From assembly GCF_007991755.1 (NCBI RefSeq), contig NZ_BJYY01000012.1, positions 62,001 to 126,000 on the forward strand: DNA of 64,000 nucleotides, given 5' to 3'. Below, piece after piece: positions 53,992-63,031 of this stretch (the stretch's first letter is position 1; each line of letters starts with the position of its first letter). The notes under the pieces are model-generated. The model was not told where the DNA came from. It worked only from the letters and a program-made list of their open reading frames with translations, and ran no database searches. This DNA comes from Cellulomonas aerilata. Its GTDB lineage: Bacteria; Actinomycetota; Actinomycetes; Actinomycetales; Cellulomonadaceae. The translations under genes were made by a program, and so were the position numbers.

Positions 53992-55602
53992 ATGTCCCTG
54001 CCCACCGCCACCCCGTCGGACCGTCGACGAGGCATGCGTGACCTGCCCGTCGGCGTGAAGATCGCCGCCGCGGTGGGCTCGCTCGCTGTCGTCGCGATCC
54101 TCGTCTCCGTCCTCTCCGTCATCCGGCTCGGCCAGCTGGCCGCCACGACGGAGGAGATCTACGCCGACAGCGTCGAGCCGCTCGGGCTCCTCGCCGAGAT
54201 CCAGCGCAGCTTCCAGGGCGACCGGGCCCGGCACCTGATGTACGCCACGGCGGACGCCGAGGGCCGCACGGTCCTGCTCGAGGAGCTGGCGCAGCGCAAG
54301 GTCGAGCTCGACACGATGCTGGAGGATTACGCGCCCATGGCCAGCAGCCCGCAGGGCCTGGACCAGCTGCTCGGCACGCTCGACGACTACTACGCGACCG
54401 TCGACGAGCAGGTGCTGCCGGCCGCGGACGCCGGTGACCTGGCGCTCTTCAACACGCGGATGAACGACCTCCGCGTCAACCAGACCACCCCCGTCATGGA
54501 CGTGATGAAGGCGGAGTCGGACGAGCACCTCGGCGAGGCCGCCACGGCGTCCGACGCGGCCGTCGAGGTCACGTCGTCGTCCACGCGCCTCGTGCTCGTC
54601 GCCCTGGGCCTCGGGCTGCTGGCGGCGATGGCGCTCAGCGTGGCGGTCACCCGGACCGTCGTGCGCAACCTGCGCCGGGTGCAGCACGCCCTGGAGCGCC
54701 TGGCCGACGGCGACCTGACCGTCGAGGCGGGCGTGGACACCCGCGACGAGGTCGGTCAGATGGCGTCCTCGCTGTCCGCGGCGCAGACCAGCCTGCGTGC
54801 GGTCATGTCCGAGGTCGTGGAGTCCTCGCAGACGGTCGCCGCCGCCGCCGAGGAGCTGTCCGCGTCCTCCAGCCAGGTCGCCGCCGGCTCGGAGGAGACA
54901 TCGGCCCAGGCAGGCGTCGTGGCCTCCGCCGCCGAGCAGGTCTCGCGCAACGTCCAGGCCGTCGCGGCCGGGGCCGAGCAGATGAGCTCGTCGATCCGCG
55001 AGATCGCGCAGAACTCCACCGAAGCGGCCAAGGTCGCCGCGCAGGCCACCCAGATGGCCGCGACGACGAACGAGACCGTCGCCAAGCTCGGTGCGTCCTC
55101 CAGCGAGATCGGCCAGGTCATCAAGGCGATCAACTCGATCGCCGAGCAGACGAACCTGCTGGCGCTCAACGCCACGATCGAGGCAGCCCGCGCCGGCGAG
55201 GCCGGCAAGGGCTTCGCCGTCGTCGCCGGGGAGGTCAAGGAGCTCGCGCAGGAGACCGCGCGTGCCACCGAGGACATCGCCCAGCGGGTCGAGGCCATCC
55301 AGGTCGACGCGAGCGGCGCGGTCACGGCGATCGGCGAGATCAGCGCGATCATCGGCTCGATCAACGACTACCAGCTGACCATCGCCTCGGCGGTGGAGGA
55401 GCAGACCGCCACGACCAACGAGATGAGCCGCGGCGTCGCCGAGGCCGCCACGGGGTCCGGGGAGATCGCCACGAACATCACCGGCGTCGCCGCCGCGGCG
55501 TCCTCGTCCACCGAGGTCGTCGGGCAGATGGGCAGCGCGGTCAACGAGCTCGCGGGCCTGGCGGCCGGGCTACGCCAGCGGGTGGAGCAGTTCACGTACT
55601 GA
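53992..55602 (+). CDS. Methyl-accepting chemotaxis protein
   Basis: The 536-residue receptor has a first helix at about 20-42, a four-helix-bundle-like sensor region (about 43-190), a second helix (about 195-220), a HAMP domain and the signalling hairpin. The tip [20 protein letters not shown] matches the receptor at 30088-31728 nearly residue for residue, and both end in QFTY or RFTY. The sensor halves differ, so they probably detect different cues with the same output. GGAAG precedes the ATG. A perfect hairpin ends the gene. Confidence 0.95.
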   Translation: MSLPTATPSDRRRGMRDLPVGVKIAAAVGSLAVVAILVSVLSVIRLGQLAATTEEIYADSVEPLGLLAEIQRSFQGDRARHLMYATADAEGRTVLLEELAQRKVELDTMLEDYAPMASSPQGLDQLLGTLDDYYATVDEQVLPAADAGDLALFNTRMNDLRVNQTTPVMDVMKAESDEHLGEAATASDAAVEVTSSSTRLVLVALGLGLLAAMALSVAVTRTVVRNLRRVQHALERLADGDLTVEAGVDTRDEVGQMASSLSAAQTSLRAVMSEVVESSQTVAAAAEELSASSSQVAAGSEETSAQAGVVASAAEQVSRNVQAVAAGAEQMSSSIREIAQNSTEAAKVAAQATQMAATTNETVAKLGASSSEIGQVIKAINSIAEQTNLLALNATIEAARAGEAGKGFAVVAGEVKELAQETARATEDIAQRVEAIQVDASGAVTAIGEISAIIGSINDYQLTIASAVEEQTATTNEMSRGVAEAATGSGEIATNITGVAAAASSSTEVVGQMGSAVNELAGLAAGLRQRVEQFTY

Positions 55603-55620
55603 TCGCGTCACCGCGTGTCC

Positions 55621-55661
55621 CGGAGCGCCGGGGAGCAGCCCTGCCGCTCCCCGGCGCTCCG
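55621..55661. terminator. Perfect hairpin after the second chemotaxis receptor
   Basis: Sixteen-base perfect arms (55621-55636 and 55646-55661) with a nine-base loop lie between convergent genes. Confidence 0.87.
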
Positions 55662-55688
55662 TCGTCGGCGGCGACGCGTGGGCCGGTG

Positions 55689-56561
55689 TCAGCGACGCCG
55701 GGCTCGCTCCAGCAACCAGTTCAGAGCCTCGACCGCGTCGCCGAGCACCGAGATGTGACCGTCGGCGGGCCGCAGCCACAGCTCCGCACCGGGGATCGCG
55801 CTCGCGAGCCACTGCCCGTGAGCCGCCGGTACGACCCGGTCCTGGCCACCGTGCAGCACCAGCACCGGCGCACGCACGTCCTGCGGCCGGAAGCCCCACG
55901 GCGACACGTAGGCGAGGTCGTCGTCGACCATGCCGTTCCGACCCGTGCGGCCCCCCTCCTGGGCGACCTCGCCGAGCCACGACCACGGGCCGGCCAGGGC
56001 GGCGTGGTCCGCCGCGGTGAACTGCCCTGGGTCGAACTCCTCGCCCGACAGCAGGTCCACCAGCGCCGCCCGTCCACGGACGGCCGCCCTCACCCGCGCC
56101 TCCCCGGCGGGTGCCATGCCGGCGAACCAGTCCAGGCCGTCGGCGTCGGGCGGGGCGAGCCCGGCGCCGCAGACGACCGCCAGCACCCGGTCGGGCAGGG
56201 CGGCCGCGCAGGCGAGGGCGTGCGGGCCGCCACCGGAGTGGCCCATGACCGCGAAGCGCCCCACCCCCAGGGCGTCGACCACCCGTCGGACGTCGGCGGC
56301 GACGGACAGGACGTCGCGGCCCGGCAGCGCAGACGAGCCGCCGTAACCGGGGCGGTCGAGGGACACCCAGCGGATGCCCCGCCGGCGCGACGGGGCCAGC
56401 AACGGCTCCGGCGGGGGCCCGGTGTTCGGGGTCCCGTGGTGCCACACCACGACGAGACCGGGGTCGGTGCCGGGACCGTCGGCGGCGGGGATGCGCGGGC
56501 CGGTGTCGTAGACGCGCAGCGTGCGGCCGTCGTCGAGGGTGAGGTCGCGCTGGATGGTCAC
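55689..56561 (-). CDS. Alpha/beta hydrolase
   Basis: The 290-residue protein has the alpha/beta-hydrolase core: VVVWHHGTPNTG (oxyanion hole region), SLDRPGYGGSS, the nucleophile elbow MGHSGGGPHA (serine about 110), VLVLHGGQDRVVP with the acid, and ADGHISVLG with the histidine near 270. A cap region lies at about 140-200. Substrate unknown. The GTG is 6 nt after TAGGGT. Confidence 0.88.
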   Translation of the reverse strand: MTIQRDLTLDDGRTLRVYDTGPRIPAADGPGTDPGLVVVWHHGTPNTGPPPEPLLAPSRRRGIRWVSLDRPGYGGSSALPGRDVLSVAADVRRVVDALGVGRFAVMGHSGGGPHALACAAALPDRVLAVVCGAGLAPPDADGLDWFAGMAPAGEARVRAAVRGRAALVDLLSGEEFDPGQFTAADHAALAGPWSWLGEVAQEGGRTGRNGMVDDDLAYVSPWGFRPQDVRAPVLVLHGGQDRVVPAAHGQWLASAIPGAELWLRPADGHISVLGDAVEALNWLLERARRR

Positions 56562-56567
56562 CCGCCG

Positions 56568-56573
56568 ACCCTA
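56568..56573 (-). promoter_or_regulatory. -10 element of the hydrolase gene (leaderless)
   Basis: TAGGGT lies 6 nt before the GTG at 56561 on the minus strand. Confidence 0.6.
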
Positions 56574-56611
56574 GGGACGGGCGGCGCGCCCGGACCGCCT
56601 CAGGCCCGCTG

Positions 56612-56632
56612 CTGGGCCTCTCGCGGCCCCAG
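56612..56632 (-). terminator. Possible hairpin after tRNA-Val
   Basis: A short stem with one bulged base (arms about 7-8 bases) lies 26 bp past the tRNA 3' end. It is weak and also upstream of the hydrolase promoter. Confidence 0.4.
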
Positions 56633-56657
56633 GAGCGGCGGTGTGCCGACGCACGGG

Positions 56658-56731
56658 TGGGCCCGGCCGGTTTCGAACCGGCGACCTCCGCGGTGTAAAC
56701 GCGGCGCTCTGACCAGCTGAGCTACAGGCCC
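56658..56731 (-). tRNA. tRNA-Val (anticodon TAC)
   Basis: The 74-base sequence folds into a full cloverleaf. The acceptor stem is 7 bp with one T-G pair, the D arm reads AGCTCAGCTGGTCAGAGC, the anticodon loop is TTTACAC with anticodon TAC, and the T arm has the GGTTCGAAACC core. The 3' CCA is not encoded. It would read valine GTA codons, which are rare in this genome, and by wobble GTG. A TAGGCT -10 lies 13 nt upstream, leaving a short leader for RNase P to remove. Confidence 0.97.
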
Positions 56732-56744
56732 GTGTCGCGGCCCC

Positions 56745-56750
56745 AGCCTA
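56745..56750 (-). promoter_or_regulatory. -10 element of tRNA-Val
   Basis: TAGGCT lies 13 nt before the mature 5' end, so the precursor would have a leader of about 7 nt. Confidence 0.5.
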
Positions 56751-56844
56751 CCGAGACGCCGGCCACCCGACGGCCGCCCGCCGGGTCACCCGCCCCGTCG
56801 CCCGGAGGACGCGCGGACGAACCTGGCCGAACCCCTGCGGCCAC

Positions 56845-57309
56845 CTACAGCGCCGCGAGCGCCGTCCGGTATCCCGCCAGGTCACGGGCCTGGCCCGGGG
56901 GGTTCACGACCGCCCAGCGGATGACGCCGTCGGCGTCGACGAGGAAGCTGCCGCGGACCGCGCGCCCCCGCTCGGTGTCGAAGACGCCGTACGCCGTGGC
57001 GGCCTGCCCGTGCGGCCAGAAGTCGGAGAGCAGGTCGAAGCCGTACCCCTCCTGCTCGGCCCACGCACGCAGTGCGTACGTCGGGTCGCACGAGACCACG
57101 AGCAGGCGCGCACCCGCGGAGTCGAAGAGCTCGATGTTGTCGCGCAGCTCGCACAGCTCCCCGGTGCAGACGCCGGAGAACGCGAACGGGACGAAGACGA
57201 GCACGACGGGCGCGCCGCGCAGCTCGGAGAGGGTGACCGGCGACCCGTGGGTGTCGGGGAGGGTGAGGTCGGGGGCGGGGTCACCGACCCGCAGCGGCAC
57301 GGCCTCCAC
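56845..57309 (-). CDS. ahpE: Peroxiredoxin, AhpE type
   Basis: AhpE-type enzymes reduce peroxides and peroxynitrite. The 154-residue protein has the thioredoxin fold with LRVGDPAPDLTLPD, the peroxidatic cysteine in FAFSGVCTGEL (about 45), a second cysteine five residues later (CELRDN), SCDPTYALRAW and the C-terminal LLSDFWPHGQAATAYGV. The length equals M. tuberculosis AhpE (Rv2238c). The GTG at 57309 opens at the conserved start; a TTG overlapping the DUF3052 stop would add 14 residues. The two genes are adjacent as in M. tuberculosis. Confidence 0.9.
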   Translation of the reverse strand: MEAVPLRVGDPAPDLTLPDTHGSPVTLSELRGAPVVLVFVPFAFSGVCTGELCELRDNIELFDSAGARLLVVSCDPTYALRAWAEQEGYGFDLLSDFWPHGQAATAYGVFDTERGRAVRGSFLVDADGVIRWAVVNPPGQARDLAGYRTALAAL

Positions 57310-57347
57310 ACCCGACGACGAGCCGACCGGCGCGGAGGTCGAAGGGG

Positions 57348-57779
57348 TCAACGCCCGCGGCCGCGGTTGCCGAGCCTCGTGGCGGACCAGTCCTCCGCGA
57401 TGGCGAAGGTGCTCGTGGCGTGCAGGCCGGCGGTGGTCGCCGCCTCCTCGATCTCGCTGTGCCCCACGTGCCCCGCGCGACCCGGCTTGAGCGTGAAGAC
57501 CCACACGAGGCCGGCGTCGTCGAGCACGGTCAGCACGTCGACCAGGGCGTCGGCGAGGTCGCCGTCACCGTCACGCCACCACAGCACCACGCCGTCGGTG
57601 ACGTCGTCGTAGTCCTCGTCGACGAGCTCGGTCCCGGTGGTCGCCTCGATGGCGGCACGCAGGTCGTCGTCGACGTCGTCGGACCAGCCGAACTCCTGGA
57701 CCACCTGGCCGGACGTGAAGCCCAGCCGGCTCGCAGCCTTGGGGCCCGCGTCGTCCGTCGGGTTCGCGGTGGAAGCCAC
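57348..57779 (-). CDS. DUF3052 family protein
   Basis: The 143-residue protein matches DUF3052: RLGFTSGQVVQEFGWSDDVD, DLRAAIEATTGTELVDEDYD, WWRDGDGDLADALVDVLTVL, and the C-terminal ATSTFAIAEDWSATRL. It is a small acidic alpha/beta protein of unknown function, kept next to ahpE and aceE in actinobacteria (Rv2239c). Start is GTG at 57779. Confidence 0.88.
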   Translation of the reverse strand: MASTANPTDDAGPKAASRLGFTSGQVVQEFGWSDDVDDDLRAAIEATTGTELVDEDYDDVTDGVVLWWRDGDGDLADALVDVLTVLDDAGLVWVFTLKPGRAGHVGHSEIEEAATTAGLHATSTFAIAEDWSATRLGNRGRGR

Positions 57780-58061
57780 GTGCAGTTCCGTTCCTCTCTC
57801 ACGCCGGCGCTCCACGAGCACTCCCGTCGAGCCGTTGGCACACGCTAGCCCACCGCACGGCGGGGACGTGTGGCAAGGGCCACACGGGGGCGATGTCACC
57901 GACGTCACGCCCTCCGCCACGGCGCCGGTGTGACTTTCCGTGCCGCAGGGTCAGAGAATGGGGAGACTACCGACCGTCGACGGCGCGACCTGCTGCCGGC
58001 GACGGCGCGAATGCACCGGGGTCGACCGGCTCGACGGTGCGGTACAAGGCAAGGAGCACTG

Positions 58062-60809
58062 GTGGCTTCGTTCGACGAGACTGGACCGCTGATCAACGGT
58101 CTGCTCAGCCAGGTCCCCGACATCGATCCGGCGGAGACCAGCGAATGGCTCGAGTCGCTCGACGGTCTGATCGAGGACAAGGGCGGCCCGCGCGCGCGGT
58201 ACATGCTGCTGAACCTGCTCAAGCGCGCGAGGGAGCGCAACATCGCCGTACCGGGGTCGCTGAACACCCCGTACGTCAACACGATCGGCGTCGACGAGGA
58301 GCCGTACTTCCCGGGTGACGAGGCCCTGGAGCGCCGCTACCGCTCGTGGATCCGCTGGAACGCGGCGGTCATGGTGACCCGCGCCCAGCGCCCAGGCGTG
58401 GGCGTCGGCGGCCACATCTCGTCGTACGCGTCGGTCGCGACGCTGTACGAGGTCGGCCTCAACCACTTCTTCCGCGGCAAGGACCACCCCGGCGGCGGTG
58501 ACCAGGTCTTCTTCCAGGGCCACGCCTCCCCCGGCGTCTACGCCCGCGCCTACCTCGAGGGGCGGCTGTCCGAGCAGGACCTGGACTCCTTCCGCCAGGA
58601 GCAGTCGCGCACGAGCGGCGGCAAGGGTCTGCCCTCGTACCCGCACCCGCGCCTGCTGCCCGACTTCTGGGAGTTCCCGACCGTGTCCATGGGCCTGGGC
58701 CCGTCGGGCGCGATCTACCAGGCGTGGGCGAACCGCTACCTGCACCTGCGCGGGATCAAGGACACCTCGCAGCAGCACGTGTGGGCGTTCCTCGGCGACG
58801 GCGAGATGGACGAGCCCGAGAGCCGCGGCATGCTGCAGCTCGCGGCGAACCAGCAGCTCGACAACCTCACCTTCGTCGTCAACTGCAACCTGCAGCGCCT
58901 CGACGGTCCGGTCCGCGGCAACGGCAAGATCATCCAGGAGCTCGAGGCGCAGTTCCGGGGCGCCGGCTGGAACGTCATCAAGGTCGTCTGGGGCCGGGAG
59001 TGGGACGCCCTGCTGCAGGCCGACAAGGACCGTGCGCTCGTCAACCTGATGAACGTCACGCCCGACGGCGACTTCCAGACCTACCGTGCCGAGAGCGGCG
59101 CCTTCATCCGCGAGAACTTCTTCGGCCGGGACCCGCGCACGAAGCAGCTCGTGGAGAAGATGTCCGACGACGACATCTGGGCGCTCAAGCGCGGTGGCCA
59201 CGACTACCGCAAGATCTACGCGGCCTACGCCGCGTCGATGGCGCACACCGGCCAGCCGACCGTCATCCTGGCGCACACCATCAAGGGCTACGGCCTGGGC
59301 TCGGGCTTCGCGGGGCGCAACGCGACGCACCAGATGAAGAAGCTCAAGTCCGACGACCTGAAGAACCTGCGCGACTCGCTGCGGATCCCGATCACGGACG
59401 AGCAGATCGAGGCCGACCCGTACGTCCCGCCGTACTTCCACCCCGGCCCGGACGCGCCGGAGATCCAGTACATGCTGGAGCGGCGTCGCAAGCTCGGGGG
59501 CTTCGTGCCGGAGCGCCGCGCGGGCGACACGACGCTGACCCTGCCCGGGGACAAGGCGTACGAGCTGCTGGCCAAGGGCTCGGGGCACCAGGAGGTCGCC
59601 ACCACCATGGCGCTGGTCCGCCTGTTCAAGGACCTCGTCAAGGACAAGGAGATCGGCCACCGGATCGTCCCGATCATCCCGGACGAGGCGCGCACCTTCG
59701 GGCTGGACTCGATCTTCCCGTCGGCGAAGATCTTCAACACCCAGGGCCAGAACTACATGTCGGTCGACCGCGCCCTCATGCTCTCCTACAAGGAGTCCGA
59801 GGCCGGGCAGATCCTGCACACCGGCATCAACGAGGCCGGCTCCGCGTCGGCGTTCCAGGCGATCGGCACGTCCTACGCGACGCACGGCGAGCCGCTGATC
59901 CCGTTCTACTTCTACTACTCGATGTTCGGGTTCCAGCGGACCGGCGACCAGTTCTGGGCCGCCGGGGACCAGATGGCCCGCGGGTTCCTCATCGGCGCCA
60001 CGGCCGGTCGGACGACGCTGACCGGCGAGGGCCTGCAGCACGCCGACGGCCACTCCCCGCTGCTGGCCAAGACGATGCCCCACGTCGTGCACTACGACCC
60101 CGCCTTCGGGTACGAGGTCGCGCACATCGTGCGGGACGGCATCCAGCGGATGTACGGGGACGACGGTCGCGACCCGAACGTCATCTACTACCTGACGGTC
60201 TACAACGAGCCGATGGTCCAGCCGGCGCAGCCCGAGGGCGTGGACGTCGAGGGCATCCTGCGCGGGATCCACCTCGTCTCCCCGGCCGAGGGCGAGGGCC
60301 CGCGGGCCCAGATCCTCGCGTCCGGCGTGGCGGTGCCGTGGGCGCTGGAGGCCCAGCAGCTCCTCGCCCAGGACTGGGGCGTCCGGGCCGCGGTGTGGTC
60401 GGTGACCAGCTGGAACGAGCTGCGTCGCGACGGCCTCGCCGCCGAGGAGGAGGCGTTCCTGCACCCCGGTCCGGACAACCGCCAGCCGTACCTGACGCAG
60501 AAGCTCGCCGGCGCCGAGGGGCCGTTCGTCGCGACGACGGACTACGACCACCTCGTCGCCGACCAGGTGCGCGCGTGGATCCCGGGGACGTACGCCACGC
60601 TCGGCGCGGACGGGTTCGGGTTCTCCGACACCCGTGCGGCCGCGCGTCGGTTCTTCCACATCGACGGGCCGTCCACCGCGGTGCGCGTGCTGCAGCAGCT
60701 CGCCAAGGAGGGCGCCGTCGCCTGGGACGCGCCGGGACAGGCGATCGAGAAGTACCGCCTGCACGACGTCAACGCCGGCACGTCCGGCAACACGGGCGGC
60801 GACTCCTGA
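58062..60809 (+). CDS. aceE: Pyruvate dehydrogenase E1, homodimeric
   Basis: AceE is the thiamine diphosphate-dependent E1 of pyruvate dehydrogenase. The 915-residue protein has the long homodimeric form: [21 protein letters not shown] near the start, the ThDP motif region [12 protein letters not shown] (about 245-256) followed by [17 protein letters not shown], and the C-terminal half with the [30 protein letters not shown] and [13 protein letters not shown] motifs. AAGGAG precedes the GTG. It works with SucB (E2), LpdA (E3) and lipoate from LipA/LipB, all in this window. A 20-bp perfect hairpin ends the gene. Confidence 0.97.
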   Translation: MASFDETGPLINGLLSQVPDIDPAETSEWLESLDGLIEDKGGPRARYMLLNLLKRARERNIAVPGSLNTPYVNTIGVDEEPYFPGDEALERRYRSWIRWNAAVMVTRAQRPGVGVGGHISSYASVATLYEVGLNHFFRGKDHPGGGDQVFFQGHASPGVYARAYLEGRLSEQDLDSFRQEQSRTSGGKGLPSYPHPRLLPDFWEFPTVSMGLGPSGAIYQAWANRYLHLRGIKDTSQQHVWAFLGDGEMDEPESRGMLQLAANQQLDNLTFVVNCNLQRLDGPVRGNGKIIQELEAQFRGAGWNVIKVVWGREWDALLQADKDRALVNLMNVTPDGDFQTYRAESGAFIRENFFGRDPRTKQLVEKMSDDDIWALKRGGHDYRKIYAAYAASMAHTGQPTVILAHTIKGYGLGSGFAGRNATHQMKKLKSDDLKNLRDSLRIPITDEQIEADPYVPPYFHPGPDAPEIQYMLERRRKLGGFVPERRAGDTTLTLPGDKAYELLAKGSGHQEVATTMALVRLFKDLVKDKEIGHRIVPIIPDEARTFGLDSIFPSAKIFNTQGQNYMSVDRALMLSYKESEAGQILHTGINEAGSASAFQAIGTSYATHGEPLIPFYFYYSMFGFQRTGDQFWAAGDQMARGFLIGATAGRTTLTGEGLQHADGHSPLLAKTMPHVVHYDPAFGYEVAHIVRDGIQRMYGDDGRDPNVIYYLTVYNEPMVQPAQPEGVDVEGILRGIHLVSPAEGEGPRAQILASGVAVPWALEAQQLLAQDWGVRAAVWSVTSWNELRRDGLAAEEEAFLHPGPDNRQPYLTQKLAGAEGPFVATTDYDHLVADQVRAWIPGTYATLGADGFGFSDTRAAARRFFHIDGPSTAVRVLQQLAKEGAVAWDAPGQAIEKYRLHDVNAGTSGNTGGDS

Positions 60810-60922
60810 CCGCTGCCCGAGCGGTCCGGTCACCCCGCCCGGGGTGACCGGACCACCGTCCGGCACCGACCCGGACCACCGTCCCACCCGGCCGGCACCG
60901 CCCGTCGGCGCCGGCCGGCCGG

Positions 60923-60966
60923 ACGACGAAGGCCCCGACGGATCGCTCCGTCGGGGCCTTCGTCGT
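60923..60966. terminator. Perfect hairpin between aceE and the TPR-like gene
   Basis: Twenty-base perfect arms (60923-60942 and 60947-60966) with a four-base loop form the longest stem in the window. Confidence 0.9.
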
Positions 60967-60977
60967 CGTCGGTGGCG

Positions 60978-61664
60978 TCAGGCGCCGGCGGTCCGGCTCT
61001 CGGCCTGGGCGATCAGCGCACCCAGCTCGGCCTTGAGGTCCGCCACCGCGCGCTGGTCGCGGTAGAAGTCCAGGGACTGCAGGTGCTGCCGGGCCTCGTA
61101 GGCCCGGTCCGCCTCGAGCGCGGCGTGCACCAGGTGCTCGCCGACCTTGGGGGTGTGCTCCTTAGGCCGCCAGTGACCCACGCCCAGGCCGAGTGCCTCG
61201 ACCGGCTGACCGGCGTCCCGCAGGACGGCGAGCCCCTCGGCCAGCGCCTCGCCGGACGGGTCCCGCTCGGCGGCGGTGAGCAGCCGGCGCATGGCGCCGT
61301 CGTGGTCGTCGTGCACCGACAGCCGCGCCAGCTCGATGAGCGGGTACCAGGCGCGCGGGTGACCGGCGAGCTCCTCGCCCAGGGACCAGACCGCCAGGTC
61401 GGCGGCCCGCTGCTTCTCGTACTCGTCGTGCGGGGCGGCCAGCGGGTCGCCGTCGACGACGTTCTCCGCGGCACGGCGCCGGACGATCTCCGCCAGCGCC
61501 TGGAACGCCCGGACGTTGTTGGGGTCGTCGGTCAGCATCGAGCGCAGCGCGTCCTCGTGCAGGGTGTCGCCGCGCCGCGCGGACGAGGTCGGACGTCGCG
61601 CGCCGACCTTCGAAGCCGACGACGGACGTCTGATCAGCTGGCGTAGTCGTGGGAGCAGAGCCAT
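60978..61664 (-). CDS. TPR-like hypothetical protein
   Basis: The 228-residue protein has a basic N-terminus (MALLPRLRQLIRR) then helical repeats such as DDPNNVRAFQALAEIVRRRA and GMRRLLTAAERDPSGEALAEGL and VAALEADRAYEARQHLQSLDFY, which look like tetratricopeptide helices. No catalytic motif is visible. The ATG at 61664 lies 6 nt after TATGGT. It is divergent from fasR across a 125-bp region. Confidence 0.72.
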   Translation of the reverse strand: MALLPRLRQLIRRPSSASKVGARRPTSSARRGDTLHEDALRSMLTDDPNNVRAFQALAEIVRRRAAENVVDGDPLAAPHDEYEKQRAADLAVWSLGEELAGHPRAWYPLIELARLSVHDDHDGAMRRLLTAAERDPSGEALAEGLAVLRDAGQPVEALGLGVGHWRPKEHTPKVGEHLVHAALEADRAYEARQHLQSLDFYRDQRAVADLKAELGALIAQAESRTAGA

Positions 61665-61670
61665 GCTGCG

Positions 61671-61676
61671 ACCATA
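61671..61676 (-). promoter_or_regulatory. -10 element of the TPR-like gene (leaderless)
   Basis: TATGGT lies 6 nt before the ATG at 61664 on the minus strand. Confidence 0.6.
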
Positions 61677-61777
61677 GCCGCAAGGGATCGTGGTCACCCT
61701 TCCATCGGGGCTCCCGGACCGCGTCGGACGCTCATCCGTGCGCCCCGTTTTTGTCCACCTCCCACAATCGCCGGCCC

Positions 61778-61783
61778 TATGCT
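61778..61783 (+). promoter_or_regulatory. -10 element of fasR (leaderless)
   Basis: TATGCT lies 6 nt before the ATG at 61790. Confidence 0.6.
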
Positions 61784-61789
61784 CGGCGC

Positions 61790-62953
61790 ATGATCTCGCA
61801 CCCCGCGCCGGGCGCCGACACCCTGCGACGGGTCCGCGACGGTCACTCGCTGCTGGCCGCGGCTGCCCTGCGCCGGCTCGACGAGGACCTCGCCTGGTAC
61901 CGCGCGCTGCCCGCCGAGGACCGGTCCTGGGTGGGACTGGTCGCCCAGGCGGGCATCCGCTCCTTCATCTCCTGGTACGGGGAGCCCGGCACCCCCGCGC
62001 GCGGCGTGGGCGAGATCTTCGCCGGCGCACCGCCGGAGCTGACCCGGTCGATCTCGCTGCAGCAGACCCTGCAGCTCGTCCGGGTCGCCGTCGACGTCGT
62101 GGAGGAGAACAGCGACCAGCTCGCGGCGCCGGGAGACGAGCGGGACCTGCGCGAGGCCGTGCTGCGCTACTCGCGCGAGGTCGCGTTCTCCGCGGCCGAG
62201 GTCTACGCCCGCGCAGCCGAGGTGCGCGGCGCGTGGGACGCACGCCTGGAGGCGCTGGTCGTCGACGCGCTGGTCCGCGGGGAGGCGGACGACTCGCTGC
62301 GGTCGCGGGTCGCGGCGCTGGGCTGGTCCGGACGCGGGTCGACGCTGGTCATGGTGGGGACCTCCACGTCCCCGCTGGACGACGTGCGGGCCTCCGACCT
62401 GCGCCGGGCCACCCGCCGGGCCGCCGACGACGCCCTCGTCGGCATCCAGGGCGACCGGCTCGTCGTCTTCCTGGGCGGCGAGGGGGACCTGCGGGCCGCC
62501 GCGACCAGCCTGCTCCCCCGGTTCGGCCCCGGCCCGGTGGTGGTCGGTCCCCTGGTGCAGGGCCTGGAGGACTCCGCCCGGTCGGCGCGCGCCGCGCTGG
62601 CCGGCCTGCTGGCCGCGCCCGCCTGGGAGCAGGCGCCGCGACCCGTCGCGGCCGACGACCTGCTGCCCGAGCGCGTGCTCACCGGCGACGTGACCGCCCG
62701 CCGGACGCTCATCGAGCAGGCGTACCGGCCGCTGCTGGCGAGCACCGGGTCCCTGCTGGACACGCTGTCCGCCTACCTCGGCACCGGGCGCTCGCTCGAG
62801 GCGGCCGCCCGCACGCTCTACGTGCACCCCAACACGGTCCGGTACCGGCTTCGCAAGGTGGCCGAGGTGACCGGCTGGGACCCGCTGGACGCGCGCGAGT
62901 CCTACGTCCTGCAGACCGCCCTGGCGCTCGGCCGGCTCGAGGTGACCTTGTAG
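61790..62953 (+). CDS. fasR: PucR-type regulator of fatty acid synthesis (FasR-like)
   Basis: The 387-residue protein has a mostly helical N-terminal region (about 1-145), a GGDEF-like middle domain (about 165-260, with STLVMVGTSTSPLDD and DRLVVFLGGEGD) and a C-terminal PucR helix-turn-helix (LLDTLSAYLGTGRSLEAAAR, TLYVHPNTVRYRLRKVAEVTG). In Streptomyces, FasR (SCO2386) binds upstream of fabD and activates the fab operon. Here the gene lies directly before fabD, so it is probably its regulator. Its own mRNA appears leaderless. Confidence 0.88.
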   Translation: MISHPAPGADTLRRVRDGHSLLAAAALRRLDEDLAWYRALPAEDRSWVGLVAQAGIRSFISWYGEPGTPARGVGEIFAGAPPELTRSISLQQTLQLVRVAVDVVEENSDQLAAPGDERDLREAVLRYSREVAFSAAEVYARAAEVRGAWDARLEALVVDALVRGEADDSLRSRVAALGWSGRGSTLVMVGTSTSPLDDVRASDLRRATRRAADDALVGIQGDRLVVFLGGEGDLRAAATSLLPRFGPGPVVVGPLVQGLEDSARSARAALAGLLAAPAWEQAPRPVAADDLLPERVLTGDVTARRTLIEQAYRPLLASTGSLLDTLSAYLGTGRSLEAAARTLYVHPNTVRYRLRKVAEVTGWDPLDARESYVLQTALALGRLEVTL

Positions 62954-63019
62954 CGTCCGGACAAAGCGCCCTCGGATCCTTCGTGCGGGTCGGCACGTCG
63001 GACCACCCGCCCGGTTCGG

Positions 63020-63025
63020 CACAGT
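63020..63025 (+). promoter_or_regulatory. Possible -10 element of fabD
   Basis: CACAGT lies 6 nt before the GTG at 63032. It fits the spacing but lacks the first T of TANNNT, so it is weaker than the others. Confidence 0.35.
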
Positions 63026-63031
63026 GGACGG

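Noticed and set aside
57951-60887. 978-codon minus-strand open frame opposite aceE
   Set aside because: It is the complement of aceE codons. aceE has the full set of E1 motifs and a ribosome site.
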